Origin: Strongylocentrotus purpuratus
Lineage: Eukaryota > Echinodermata > Echinoidea > Camarodonta > Strongylocentrotidae
Length of the DNA stretch: 64,000 bases
NCBI RefSeq assembly: GCF_000002235.5
Contig: NW_022145539.1
Location: 107,501 to 171,500, forward strand
Reading direction: 5' to 3'
The notes beneath the pieces were generated by a model. It did no database searches, was not told the origin of the DNA, and saw nothing but the letters and a program-made list of their open reading frames with translations. Within the stretch, counting starts at the first letter, position 1; every line of letters starts with the position of its first letter. Made by a program: the position numbers and the translations under genes. Shown piece by piece: positions 12,400 to 25,136 of the stretch.

Positions 12400-12778
12400 A
12401 AAAAGCGAGAAAGATATTAATAATGTTCATTTTATGAATCAATATCACTGTCGCCTAGGGACAATTAACATCCTGGTGATGAATATAGTATTATTGATCT
12501 TTTTCTGAAGTCAGAAAAATGAGAAAACCCATTTCCTGCATTATTTTGCAATAGTTGTGCAACATAATATCCCACGTCGCGCACAAAATACATACCATCC
12601 GATATACATGTATTTCGCTGCGCTGACAGTACATTGTGACACGCACAGTAATCCCTCATGAAACATGCGGAACCGTCCCGCAATGGGGAACAGCGCAAAC
12701 TCAGAACCTCGAACAGGGAAGTGAGAGAATACTATGTCGGCACAGCGATAAAGTGGCTAAGTTTTCACTTTTCACAAA
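12400..12778 (+). promoter_or_regulatory. Probable vav promoter and 5' UTR
   Basis: Low-repeat stretch directly upstream of the vav ATG. No TATA box is evident. A TGAATCA AP-1-like site lies near 12435, and GC-containing stretches (cacgtcgcgcac near 12570-12585; gcggaaccgtcccgc near 12665) contrast with AT-rich flanks. The transcription start and any upstream non-coding exon cannot be located from sequence alone. Confidence 0.3.
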
Positions 12779-12991
12779 ATGGCTATGGAATCATGGAGGT
12801 TATGTGCGAGATGGCTGGTGGAATGTGGCGTTTTGCCATTCGATCACAGGATTATGAATCAAGATGCCGAAGTTTTCGATCTAGGACAGACTCTTCGGGA
12901 CGGTGTTATCCTGTGTCATTTGCTCAACCACATAAAACCGGGCTCCATCGACACTTTAGAACTCTCGAACATACGTTCACAAACTTCACAG
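12779..12991 (+). CDS. vav: VAV exon 1: start and first part of CH domain
   Basis: Encodes 71 residues beginning MAMESWRLCARWLVECGVLP. It matches the start of VAV CH domains in the W-R-x-C-x-x-W-L pattern, the L-x-x-x-L-R-D-G-V-x-L-C-x-L-L-N core and the terminal S-Q. The CH domain contributes to autoinhibition by packing on the DH/acidic unit. ATG at 12779 (context caaaATGG) is preferred because -3 is A and +4 is G; ATG at 12785 is an in-frame alternative two codons later. The exon ends in phase 0 at cag followed by GTAAAA. Two out-of-frame reading frames upstream overlap the start (see findings). Confidence 0.93.
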
Positions 12992-13687
12992 GTAAAATTT
13001 TGGATGGGGTTCAGCGCACTGTGTGCAGTGATTGTGGGCATGCAATGTGTGTTGTGCCTTGTGGATCTTGTGTGCTACACCACAGTTCACTGACTGTCTG
13101 TCGACTTCCTGGTGTGTTTAATTTTTCCTCTATCAATCCAGGGAAAAGAGAGCCCTTTTTCAGGAATTAGGAATCAGTCTAACCTGTTAGTTTAATGTCA
13201 TATGATTATGAATGAAAATGAGAATGAGATAGATCTAGATGATAGATCTAGGTTACCTCGGTTTTGTCTATTTTGTGAATTTGTCTGTTTTGATAATGAT
13301 ATTGGTTTGATAACTGTTTGTAGACTAGGCCCCTACCACAATATTGAATATATCAATACCCATCCAGGCTGTATATCTAGACGAAACTCTTTGAAAAATT
13401 ATTATAAACCTGTCAGTGTCAAAGTCTTGTTTTTTTCCTTCAAAATGATGTAAAAAAGGTGGTTGGCCGTACGATGGCTAGTCTGGAAAACTGTCTTGCG
13501 CATTGACATAAGCTGTGTCTCACCTTTTGTTTTGCCTGGCTTACGTAATGACCTGACTTTGGCATTGGCTGGAGAAACTTCAGAAAGAACAAATTCAAGA
13601 GTTGAAGTGCAATAGTGCATAGATTCTAGTACTCACTGGACCATTAATTGGTCATGAATTGTTCGTTCGTTTTTAGAACTTCACCTC

Positions 13688-14152
13688 ATGAACAGTAGGG
13701 GCGCTGGTAAGAGAACAAGGATCGTTCGCATAAACGAGGATCGACTTCTTTAACGAGAACAGACGCGTCCGCAAAAATAAGGATTGTTTGCATTTTCGCT
13801 GACGATTCAGATTTTCGATCCGCGTGTTTACGATGCGAAAAAAACAGATTCCGAATGATTTTCTTGATGTATTTCACATTGACTTTGTACAGACACTTTC
13901 ACGTTTAATGAGACGGACATCCCATAAAAGTAGACGGTGAACTGGGCATATTTTATTATGCGAAATTCGTTTTTAGCATTGCCAGCGGGCGGTTCGGGAA
14001 CCCAAAACCCACAGAGCGCTGGAAAAAATAGGTCCGCGAATATGCGTGCGATCCTTATTTCTTACTATAGTATGCATTTTGCCCGTGTCTACCAGGATAT
14101 CTTCGTACATGCGGAATATCCTCATTTTCGGCCCAGCGCCCCTCCTGATGAA
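13688..14152. mobile_element. Non-autonomous DNA transposon in intron 1 (TIR with 5-bp duplication)
   Basis: CAGTAGGGGCGCTGG at 13693-13707 is matched by its inverse CCAGCGCCCCTCCTG at 14133-14147, 14 of 15 bases. ATGAA lies directly outside each end (13688-13692 and 14148-14152). The interior is GC-richer than the flanks, with CpG-containing segments. Superfamily unclear. Confidence 0.6.
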
Positions 14153-14219
14153 ATGTTTAACATTTCTTTTACTACCGGTAAATATTTTACACATTCCTAT
14201 CATCAAATAATACAGCACT

Positions 14220-14275
14220 GGTACTGGTACATACATGTACATGTACATGTTCTGAAAGATGAACATGTACACTGT
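14220..14275. repeat. ACATGTACATGTAC palindrome cluster
   Basis: Tandem TACATG/ACATGT units followed by gaacatgtac, able to fold back. Similar clusters occur at 17628-17660, 17870-17895, 24348-24372 and 28310-28325, and at many single sites from 14 kb to 45 kb. Confidence 0.8.
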
Positions 14276-14682
14276 ATGTGTACACTATATGAAAATTCAC
14301 CCAGGTCCCACTATTCGTGATCAATTCATCCAAGATTTTTCACAGAGTCTGAGTTGCCCCTAACTTTGTAGGCTAATCCTAAGACTCCATAATGCTGAGT
14401 TACATTTTGTAGCCCAGATTCTGTTGCTGTGACTTGATTTTCTTTGAAGAAAACAAAAAGAGAAAACTGTTGTTTTATTCACTACAGCAGGTTATTTTTA
14501 GTGTTACAGTTATGCAATTTCTTCACAGAAATCACAGCCCTTATATGAAATATATGTACAAGAATTAACGGGATCATTCTTGTTCATACAACTTTTGTAG
14601 TATCCGTCCAGGGCCCTATCTCATAAAAAATGTGATTGATTGCAATTCGCAAGTCCTCAAGTTAATCACTCTTCCGTACAGA

Positions 14683-14745
14683 GGAGGAAGGAGGAGGGAG
14701 GAGGGGGAGGGAGGAGGGAGGAGGGAGGAGGGAGGAAGAAGGAGG

Positions 14746-14781
<36 letters not shown>

Positions 14782-14905
14782 GAGACAGTGTGTGGGGGGG
14801 GGGGGGGAGGGGGAGGGGAGGAGGAGTAAGAAAAGGAAGAGTTGGAAGAGGAGGAAGAAAAGGAGGAGGAGGAGTTGGAAAAGAAGAAGAAGAAGAAGAA
14901 AGAAA
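14683..14905. repeat. Polypurine tract (GGA, GA, GAA)
   Basis: About 220 bp almost free of pyrimidines: GGAGGGA units, an (AG)n block near 14746-14785, a G run near 14794-14805, then GGA/GAA. Frames through it are low complexity. Confidence 0.95.
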
Positions 14906-15945
14906 ATTTGCATAATAAATGCAATTAGAGCTAGTTTATCTTTGTCTGGCTGACAAGGAATATATTCAAGTGAATGCTATTAAAGTAGTTGTCCTTGTCA
15001 CATTTAAAACCCAAGTGTCTTGTGCATAATAGCAGTGAGAGTGAATGTTTTGTTATTATTGGCACTACTTTCATATCCGCTTTCTATGCAGCTGACAGTT
15101 CTCGTTGATAAGAAGAAAGTGTCGCATTGCTGTTCACTAATTCTCCCGCTGTGTAATGTACATGTATGTAGTCTCAGCAAAACACATTCCCTGTACATAC
15201 ATGTACAAATGTAGTACAGTAGGCTTGCTCCTTCTGACTTTCTGTGTCATGTTTCATATTGTCATCAACTGGATTGAAATTAAAATAGAAATGGGTTGTA
15301 ATTATACTGCAATCATAACTTGACACACTCACTACTTATTACATGTAGTTGTAAAAAACATTTTGTTTGAATCTTTAACATGTATGTTACAATTAACCAG
15401 AATTCTTTTTTTCCCTAAAAAAATATGTGAATGTTACATAGTTTTTCTGTTACTCTAAAAATATGTGGATGTTTCATATTTTTTTCTGTTATTCTTTGTC
15501 ACTTTCCTCTCCTTCGGTGTACAGTACAGTATGTTGTTACAAAAATGTGAATACCAAGCACAAGCAAAGTTTAATATTTACCAGCCCTACATTTTTGGGT
15601 TTCACTTTATAAAGGAACTTATGATATGCAACTGGATGTGATCAAATTTCTTTTGTATCGGGTCATGAGATCGGCATATGAATAGAACCCCTTTGCTGAC
15701 ACCATTCCTGAAGAATAATAGAAACAACACTGAACTGGCATTGATGCATGAGACTGCATTTCACAAGTATGAAGGTCGGGAATGTTTAGAATGGAGTCAC
15801 AGAATCCACTAGTCACTGGTCAGAACTTATGTTCCGAGCAGTTACAAATGTTCTGTCATCAAACAACAATGTTTTTTTTCTAAATACATGTAGTTGTTGG
15901 GCTGTGAGAATGGGCCTATAGAGTCAATTTCATTAGGTTCAACAT
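14906..15945. other. Intron 1 sequence, nothing coding seen
   Basis: AT-rich intronic DNA with scattered ACATGT motifs; two related lines near 15405-15490 (aaaatatgtg-aatgtt and aaatatgtggatgtttcat) suggest a small local duplication. Confidence 0.4.
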
Positions 15946-16145
15946 TTAAAGGCACACTGTCCTACTTGTAGCTACTTGCTCCCTCTATATAGAAAACTTC
16001 CCCAATGGGTGCCTGTTGGTCCCCCATGATTCTCTTTTTCTTATGTTAGTTGAGAGCAGCGTTAATGAGATACATGTAGCCACCTGTCAGTGACCTCGCT
16101 GTGTGGTCTAATCCCTTCTGGCCCAGTAGTTTTGACAGTCTTTAA
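15946..16145. mobile_element. TTAA-flanked MITE, family G copy 1
   Basis: TTAA at 15946-15949 and 16142-16145. The body (aaggcacactgtcctacttg ... gaaaacttccccaat ... cccccatgattctc) is found inverted at 38180-38384. Confidence 0.8.
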
Positions 16146-17146
16146 GGGGTGAAATCACCAAGGGCCCTAGTTGTATAGGTATTTGAGTTGAGACCTGTCT
16201 GTGCCAGGATATTGCTACATATTTTTTAACCCTCCCCCTCCATATTTTCTGTCAACTCAAAACAAACCAATCAACCGCTATATTTTTACACGCTTGACCT
16301 ACTTTGTACAAGTACAGGATGTACAGTGTACATGGTTGTTAATTTCAGTCTGTACTTTGTAGGGCGGGCACTAGGGCCTACATTGTACATGTGTACATGA
16401 ATGTTACACAACCATTTGACCAACTGCAAGCTTTACTGTACTCCGCATCTGTATCATACAGATACTACATGTTCAGTACCAGAGGGAAATTATCAGAGAA
16501 CTGAATTGATACATACTACATGTGCATGAACATACCCATAGCCATGCATTATCTGTGTATTTTGAACTCTGCATAGTTTAATATTGAGTAGGCACTTCCT
16601 GGTTTTGTCACTAGATTTTACAATCACTGACTGAGTGTAGGATTTTGCAGTGCCAGGTCTTTTATCATTTTGCCGGATTGATGCTCTTTTAGTGATACAA
16701 GTGTTTAAATTATGTAGGCTACACCACTAAATAAACATTATGCTTCACCAGTCAGTCAGTAGCGCTACATGTAGGTAGCCCAAATGTACAAACGTGTACA
16801 TTACATCACATGCGTACAGTGCAGGCCTGTAAAGTTCAACATTGAGCAAGGCAGTAGGCGAGAACAATTGTTTGCTGTATCCAACATAAAGAAATGGCTC
16901 GATCATACCCGAACAATGTTTTGTAGTGTACTGGTTCATTTTAAAGAAAAGAAGTTGCAGCACACTCACCACCATGGTGCAGTATTCCAGTGTACTTTCA
17001 GTATGACGTACAATGTACATCATTTTGTATGTTGTGTTTGATTGCAACTTTAATACAATCAAATATTTTCGGAGATTATCGCTGTGTCAATCGCATCATA
17101 AGTTGCATTTTTCGTGAATGAACAAGCAGCATGCCTAAGTAGGGTT

Positions 17147-17552
17147 TTGAAGGGATTGGGTATCTTTGCCTCAGATTTTAAACAAAATCCTGGATTTAGC
17201 TCATGCTGCAATCATAATTATAAACCTTTAGGTCTGTTAGGAATCCCATGATTTTCACAAGCCAATCGCCTGTCTGATTATCAAGATATTTATGATTGGA
17301 ATTTGAAATTTCAAAAACCCTTTTCTGAACGTTTTTTTTATAACACTAGGTCTACAGTCTATTGGGGAAAATGAGTACCTGTACATGGTAAAATCATCAC
17401 TCAAAGATTTTTACTTTTTAGACTTTAAGGGCACTTCATGATCATTTTGAAGCGCAATTTTTTTGAGGGCTTCAATATTACACCATATCACAGACATTGA
17501 TAACACGTTGGGCCACGCATCTCAGATTTGTAAAACTGGAAACAAGGTTAAA
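17147..17552. mobile_element. Family D MITE, degenerate copy 1
   Basis: Similar along its length to 34286-34669 (gattttaaacaaaatcctgg, ataaacctttaggtc, gatcattttgaagcgcaatt). Ends are decayed, with TTGA rather than TTAA at the left. Confidence 0.7.
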
Positions 17553-19860
17553 AAATGCCTTTATTAAAAGCTTTTGTCAAAATAGTAAAGTACCATTGTA
17601 AGAAACTGGAGCCCGCCTAATGTTACAGTACATGTTCATGTACATGTACACAATGTACACATCTTTCAGGGGAACAACGATTGACCTCTAAAGGTTACCT
17701 ACTGTAGGTGTGGTAATCCCCCAAACTTGTATAGAAATTACCTTTTGTTCACCGAATCTCTTGATTTTATATGGAAGAAAGAGTCTCATTTCCTCAATGT
17801 GATTTGTTTTTCTGCCCCCCCACTCCGTCCTTCCCCTCAGTTTTTTACTTTTCTAAAATGGGAAACATTAATATACATGTACATGTACATGTACAGTATG
17901 AACAAAATTTTAGTTGCAATGCATACATTATTTTCAAAGTGAGATGATGGGATGCTACATTATTGCTCATTCATACGTGTGGTTTCCAGCTTCATGCAAA
18001 GATCGGTTGCTATTGGGGAGAGAGCAGGAGGAAGATTGAAAAATTTGAAATGAGACTGGTTTTGTCCTAATTATACTTGTACAGTATTCTTGCTTTTTCA
18101 ATTATTGAAAAACACATTTCTCTACAAACACGTTCCTGTAGGCCTACATGTAATATTAATGATAATTAGATAAATTTATATGGCACAGTTACATGTACCA
18201 TATAAATAAACTCTATTGCACTGTGATGAAAACAAAACTAATAGTGCTACTTTACAAACACTCAATAAAGATATTTAACAAAACTATTTGAATGATTCTT
18301 TTCTTATATGTACAGTACAGGTATGTACACTGTAGGTTATTCCAAAGCTTTTGAGCGGCGCAACTGAAAGCACAATCTCCAAGAGTTACTTTTGTTTTTG
18401 TGTGAGGTAGCTTTAGAAGTGGCTTGTCCTGTGTACTTCGTTAAAGTTACAGTATGGATGCAAATTAAGAGATGATAATAATTCAGACAATTAATTTGGG
18501 GCTTGACCATTCAATGCTTTATAAACAAGCAAAAGTATTTTGAATTCAATCAAATTAAATTCATGTATACAGTACATGTACAATTCCTACTCCCTGACCA
18601 TGAATGTGACACGCTCAGTAACTACATTTACATGTACACGCATGTATGTAGTTTTAGGCATGTATGTAGTTTTAGACGGTGGCCTATCCCTCTTCTGTAG
18701 ACTGCAAAAGGAAACAAACAGTGAATGAGGAAATAAGACACATTTGTATTTGATTACCCCCCCCCCCTTTACATACGTAATCTACATGTATTATAAATAT
18801 GTTGGCCTACAATGTGTAGTAAACTGTAAGCCCTTGTTGATGAAAATATGCCAGGAAAGCTACTTCCATTTAATATTTTTATTCTTCATTCTTTTAAGTT
18901 TTAACAGGAGATGTGAGTTCTAAAACTCATAATTATCTTGCTGTTGTTAAGCTTTTTAGTGGAAGATTTCTTTGGATGTTCATATGTACGTGTTCCCACA
19001 ATTTTGACAAAAGAACAACAAATTAAGAAACCAGTTGTGCTCACTTCCCTTGGCCAGCCAAATTAACCATACTATACAGAGGTTTTTCTTTGAAATTCTT
19101 GTGAGTGGTTTTAGTGTTTTTCTTTCTTATTTTCTAAAATTAGTTTCTTGCATTTAGGTAGATAAGGGGTAAACATGCATTCTTTTTATTCAGATTTTTC
19201 CTCTTTTTTCAACTGCCAGATCAAGAGAACATTGAGGGTATGTGGTCATAGTACTTACTAGGAGATTTTGAAATACCCACAATAAAATTCATACTTCTAG
19301 TACATGTGCACTGTACCTAAGATTTTTTCTCTATCTCTGGTTAATGGCATCCCTCCCTGCAATAGTTCTTGGCAGGTTTGTGGTAAAAACCATAAAATTA
19401 CATGCTTTGTGATTGTTTCTCAAGAGCTTCCGCATTTAGATTCAGGTCAAGTAAAGGTCTAGTTTAAGGCATTGACCCTATTAACAATGCGTCATGATAA
19501 TAATATTTGACTTAATAATGTAGTTTATGGGGGGTTTCCCAGCCAAGATCATAAAATTCTTGAAAATTGTCCACAACAAAAAATGCACTAAAATCACAGC
19601 TGCACAATTCTGCGTGCCAACAAAGACATCTTGTGTTAAAACTTCCTGTTCTGTTTTCTTCTTCTTTTATTTTCTTCAATTTAGTTGAATGTGAAAATTT
19701 ATATTCACAATTACAAAAAAGGTAACAAACAGGGCCTTGTAAAATCATGGTCATTCTAGTTTTTATGCATTACCCATGGGCTACCAGAAACCCAATGGTT
19801 CATGTATTATGCCAATGGGAAAAGGAGAATTACTTTACAACTGTACATTAGTCAACAGAT
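17553..19860. other. Intron 1 sequence, no gene seen
   Basis: Contains ACATGTACATGTAC clusters (17628-17660, 17870-17895), a short direct repeat of gcatgtatgtagttttag (about 18641-18675) and a C run near 18759-18767. Segment 18330-18545 looks repeat-derived but I cannot assign it. Confidence 0.4.
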
Positions 19861-20257
19861 TTAATAGGCCAAATAAAAAAAAAAACATGTTTAGCATCCA
19901 GTTTTTTTGAAAAATAGGAAGGAGGAGGCCCTTTTTTCTTTTCTTTCAAAATGGCCGCTCTAAATGGCCGCTCAGTACATTTTCCCTGACAGTCGGGCTA
20001 TTTTTCAAGATGGCTGGCGACAATTTTTATTTATTTAAAAAAAAAAAAAATCAGAAATAGATCCATTTTAACAGTGTTTTTCATTTTTTTTTTTCTTTAA
20101 AAAAAAAAAAAATTCAAAAAAATTCAAAAAAAATTCAAAAAGATCAAAAAATTCAAAAATTTCAACAAAAAAAAACAAAAAACAACAACAATAGGAGGCG
20201 GCCCCCAAAAGGAAGCGGGCGGGGATGCTAAACTTTTTTTTTTTTAAATGGCCTTAA
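19861..20257. mobile_element. TTAA-flanked inverted-repeat element, family N
   Basis: TTAATAGGCC at the left mirrors GGCCTTAA at the right. Inside each end is an A/T homopolymer and then GTTTAGCATCC or its complement. The centre is mostly A/T runs plus CCGCTCTAAATGGCCGCTCA. One copy only in this window. Confidence 0.6.
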
Positions 20258-21891
20258 TACAAATTTGTAATGAGTGAGGCAAGCCGTCTGTAGTTCACTA
20301 CTCTTCAATGCAAATGTTATCTTTCAATAATATTGGGATTTTCTGTTTTCTTACTTGGGACTGTTAAAAACAAAATCAAACCCATGTGTTATAATATGAA
20401 TAACACACTAAATAACCAAGAATGCCATTAACGTATGACACATTCGTCATCAAAGGATTAGACTTTGTGCAATGGCTTACCGTACACTTTACATTTTTCA
20501 GTGCTGTTTTCATCCTGTTGCCTTTCATACTGTACATGTATTAAATTTAATGTTGTTAGGTAGGGCAAACCTAGCAACAACTAAATGCGTGTAATTTTCA
20601 TTCTGACTAATGAAATACAATCATTTGTAACAGATGAATGAAACAATTTGTATTGAGGCACTTCACAAAGATGTTTGCTTTAGATTTTTTAGTTACATTA
20701 CAAAAAAAATTCTTTTCAATATTATTTATTATAAAAATAATAGCTGGCACTGCACCTTTAATGTCATAATGAGTAGACACAACAGGCGACTCTGATGCTG
20801 ATGTACAGCTTTGTATACATGTCAGTGAATGACATTCCTTACATTGCTACTTGAATACTTTCTTGATACTGACCGTATGCTCCTGCTGAACGATGTGTAC
20901 AGTAAGGCCTTCAGTCCCACCAAGAAGTTAGTCCTTGGTCCCACCTACTGTACTCTTCAGTATGTTATGTGTCAATTCTAGAAAAGTGAGCTTTGGGATG
21001 AAATACCTTACACATGAACATGTACTTTAACATATTTGACGTAATTGATAACAGTGAGAAAAAAAACATGGGGGCTCAGGGCGAATTAGCCCCGAAATGT
21101 CAAAAAGAGCCCCCGAAAGTCATAAAAGAGCCCAAAAAAATTTGCAAAGAGTTCAATGTAAAACAAATTAAAGAGTGTTATTTTCATGGAGGCAAGCTTG
21201 AAAAGTAGCCCCCCAAATTTTAAAGTATATTTTTCCCTAATTGATAGAACATTTTCAGTCGTAGACAAAACTATCCCAACTAGAAATCATATTTTTCTAG
21301 ATACATGTATATCCCCAGCTTGGAGCAAGAAGAAAATTTCAGTACCGGTATGTGTAAAATAACCATTTAGTACCCTTTTGGCATAATAACTTTGACTACC
21401 AGTATTCACTGATCTTTGTGTTATGAGAATTGAGATACAGAAATTTGACGTGTACACTTTGCTTCTTAAAAACCGCTGTGGTTTAGCCACGACATATCTG
21501 ACCGAGTCCTTAATACTTCGCTGCTTCCGAGTTCCAGAAAACTACATTGTACAGAAAGATATATGGGAATGTGAACATGGCTAGTGATTTTACATCAAGG
21601 ATGATGCTGACAGTTGACATTGAGAAGTTAAAAGCTTTTGATTTTACCAAAGCTTTGCTACATGTAAGAGATTACCGGTACAAGGAAATCCTACCATCAT
21701 TATTGGCTCTAGTTTAGACACTGAACAGGTCTACCTTGTGATAAAACAGAGCCTTTACATGTCATGTAGCAGTTTAATAAAGGCCAAATGATATACCGCT
21801 TCTGTCCTGACAAAAGAGATGATTTGTTATTGTACTTTTCGCTTATTATTATTGTGTACAACAGTACACATACACATTTGTTCAACACATC
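20258..21891. other. Intron 1 sequence, no gene seen
   Basis: AT-rich with scattered TGTACA motifs. 21068-21205 contains GCCCC-AAA repeats of unclear origin. Confidence 0.35.
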
Positions 21892-22382
21892 AATTCTCGC
21901 TACCCCAAATAGCGATTCTGCCGAGATCCGGGGAAAATCCTGAAAACGCGCATTGCATTATGGGATAGCTTTTCGACATTACAGCTTCCTGTGCAGGCGC
22001 TATATTACTAGGTGCGATAGCGCAAACGTAAAACGCCGTCGCCACACAACGTGTATGCACCGAATATGTCGTCTGCTCGGTCTTGTTTTTTTTCCGCAAA
22101 TATTTCAACGTTTATTTGAACATTTCATTCGTTGTTTTTTTGCGCCTTTTGACATCAGTGATGATGGTTTTCTTTTGTGAGGCTGCACAGTGCTGGGCTC
22201 ATGATTCCAAGCGTAAGAACCCTGATTTTAGCGTGCGTGAAAACTCTGCACAGCAAACACAGGCGCTAGCGCCAGCGGGATGGGACTCTATACCGGAAGT
22301 TGTAGTGACGACCCGAGAGAGTGAAAATTACCTCGTCTCGCGAATTTCGAGATTTTCGTACCTATTTAGGGTAGCGAGAATT
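21892..22382. mobile_element. Family F inverted-repeat element, copy 1
   Basis: Ends AATTCTCGCTACCCCAAATA and CTATTTAGGGTAGCGAGAAT are inverted. The left about 115 bp and right about 170 bp are near-identical to the copy at 37750-38138, but the roughly 210-bp centre is different. CpG-rich relative to the intron. Confidence 0.8.
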
Positions 22383-24715
22383 ACAAGGGGCTGATTTATG
22401 AATAATTATCAATATAATTTATGGATCTAGTTATCGGAATGGCATGTGGCCTTTAAAGACAGGCATCCCACATGAACAAAAATGCAGCAACATTTGATGT
22501 ACTGTACACTATACCATGGATCCGTAGACTGTAGCCTGAACCATACAGTCAAATACTTCTTCTGCAGCTTCACATTCTCACATACTGTACATGTACAGGC
22601 CTTCAGCTAGGCTCCCTACTACTAGTACTAGTACCAAAAAGTACTACCGGGGTAGCCCTTTGATGTCGGTAGGCCCAATTAGTGTGCAACGAAGGCATCG
22701 GTGCAAACGAGAACATCATTGAGTAAACACCCATACAGGATTGTCATCTAAGAAATATGGGATCAGTCCACTCCAATAGTTTTTTGTTTGTTTGATTTTG
22801 TTTCTGTATTTTTCAGCATTTTTCAACATAATAAAAAGTAATACACAAACTATATGTTCATACATTTACATCAACAAAATTTATCATACATGTATTCCTG
22901 ATATAAATCAATTAAATTATTATACCTTTCAAAAAATCACATCGTAGACAAACAATTCAAACTTGAAAAATGCAGGAGACTGCCATCTTTAATCTAGAAA
23001 CATCTTTAACATACATGTACCTGTACATGTTCATACAGTACTTCATAATGGTATCCAAGTGATGTACATGACAGTGAAATTAAGAAAATATTTTTAAATG
23101 TATATACCAGTACAGTGTGACAGTTGTCTCCTTTGAAATCACAACCATATTATGAACACTCCTTGAAGCTGAATTTTGATGGTAATTAATTATTGTGCTT
23201 TTGAGTTTATAGTGTCTGGGCTAAGGGTCGCCCTAATTGAAACTTGCATTCTTGCCATTATTAGTGTCAAGCCTTGTGTATTGCGGTTTACAGTATACTG
23301 TATGTTCTTTGAAATTACGACCATATGTTTATGACAGCTTAAATTGTCACGAGATATAAGTACTGATGCGTGTAGAAGCTATTAATGAGATATAATTAAT
23401 TTTTTATGGCATACAATGTATACAATGCCATGTTTAGTATGAATTTGATATCAATATCTACAAGATGCATGCACAGGTGCAATGTTTCTCAAGAGGGGAA
23501 TGTGCTCATCTTTGAAATACGGTGATTGTATATTTTCTGTGTTAAAATTATTCATCCTTCTACATACAACACTGTAGGCAGCGCTTATGGCAAGCCAAAT
23601 GCCCCAAGCGATTAACTTCATTTTTTCAACAGATAAATTCAGTTTATCATGAAAATTCTGTTTATCGGTTGATTAACTTTTTTTTTGTTGAGAGAAAGTT
23701 TGCCTATCGAGCATAAAAACTTACGAGTAGTTTATCGCTTTACTGGGCATTTGGGTTGCATGTGTGCCCCCTAGGCTAATTCTAACTTCGGACCCCCCCC
23801 CCCAAAAAAAAAATACATACATTTAAAAAAAATGTCCAGGCCCATACTTACCCCTGCCAGGGAGAGCGGCGGCCGCTGGCATGGTGCCGTCGGTAAAAAT
23901 GTTTCCCAACTGTTTCCCAAAAGTTAAACCAAGTCTTATGATCCAGTGTGAGAAATCTTTTTTTTGTGTATTAAAGGCCAGCTCTTTTCAGATTTGCTAT
24001 CATAAAAGTATAATTACATGTACGTACTGTACATGTACAGTTGTAGCAGTATTTTGTGTGACTATGCAGAAAACATTTTCTTGCTAGAGTGGTTTTCAAG
24101 GTTTTCAGAGGTCTATTTGTGCTTTCCTATTAAAGCTACATTATATAAACGATTATCCACTCAGTGAATATTTTTTGGTGTTCACCGAAGCTCTTCACAG
24201 TTGAAACATAAGATCAAGGTTTTGAAGCTCCTTCCGTATACATGTGGCTATGTCATCTGCATACGTAGATGCTGTAGGTTTGTGAGACATGAGAAATGCA
24301 GCTAGTGTCTATTTTGTTTTGCTGCTTACTGAAGCTCCTTGTTGAAACATACATGTACATGTACATGTATGTAAACATACAAATGTACATTACTTGCATC
24401 AAGGGGTTTGTAAGCTCTCTGATACCTTGACTAAATGTATACTTCTACATTTATTATGTGCCTATTGTCATCTGCATAGTTACTGTACATTTGTGAGACG
24501 AGTGCCAAGCTGCTAAGTGTTGTTTATAAGAGGAATATTGTTGGTAAATGGCCAAGCCATTGAGGGGGTAATGAAGCAAGTCGTCATCAAGCTGTGAACT
24601 CATCACTCATCCTCATAAACTCATCATTGGATGGTCAATTCGCATACACAGGTAGTACATGTTACAGTGTAAATGCACATGTCCATTTTGTAGCTCCTTA
24701 CGAATAGGCCTGTAT
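22383..24715. other. Intron 1 sequence, no gene seen
   Basis: 22775-22985 resembles a - strand retroposon 3' end (gtttgtttgattttg is the complement of a CAAATC-type tail). 23792-23812 is a C-then-A homopolymer pair. ACATGTAC clusters lie at 23014-23030 and 24348-24372. No coding signal. Confidence 0.35.
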
Positions 24716-24856
24716 TGTACATAATAATAATGATAATAAATTAAGAATGATGATAATGATGATAATAATAATAATGATAATAATAATGATAATGATAATA
24801 ATAATGATAAAAATTCAATATTAATAATAATTTAATATGAATAATAAATATATAAT
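24716..24856. repeat. (AATGAT)n/(AAT)n simple repeat
   Basis: Degenerate AATAAT/GATAAT tract leading into the 30-bp minisatellite. Confidence 0.8.
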
Positions 24857-25136
24857 GATGATGATAGTGATAATCCTAATAAGGATAATGATGATAGTGA
24901 TAATCCTAATAAGGATAATGATGATAGTGATAATCCTAATAAGGATAATGATGATAGTGATAATCCTAATAAGGATAACGATGATAGTGATAATCCTAAT
25001 AAGGATAACGATGATAGTGATAATCCTAATAAGGATAACGATGATAGTGATAATCCTAATAAGGATAACGATGATAGTGATAATCCTAATAAGGATAACG
25101 ATGATAGTGATAATCCTAATAAGGATAATGATGATA
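24857..25136. repeat. 30-bp minisatellite, about 9 copies
   Basis: The unit GGATAATGATGATAGTGATA plus ATCCTAATAA repeats every 30 bp. Units differ only at one site: three early units read AATG, five middle units AACG, the last AATG, which shows spread of one variant within the array. The period gives uninterrupted 10-residue peptide repeats on both strands, not a protein. Confidence 0.95.

Noticed and set aside
12658..13170. 170-residue frame overlapping vav exon 1
   Set aside because: Out of frame with a clear VAV CH domain and runs on into intron 1; kept only as a possible upstream frame.
24857..25136. CRISPR-like array
   Set aside because: Units are contiguous with no unique spacers, and the genome is eukaryotic.
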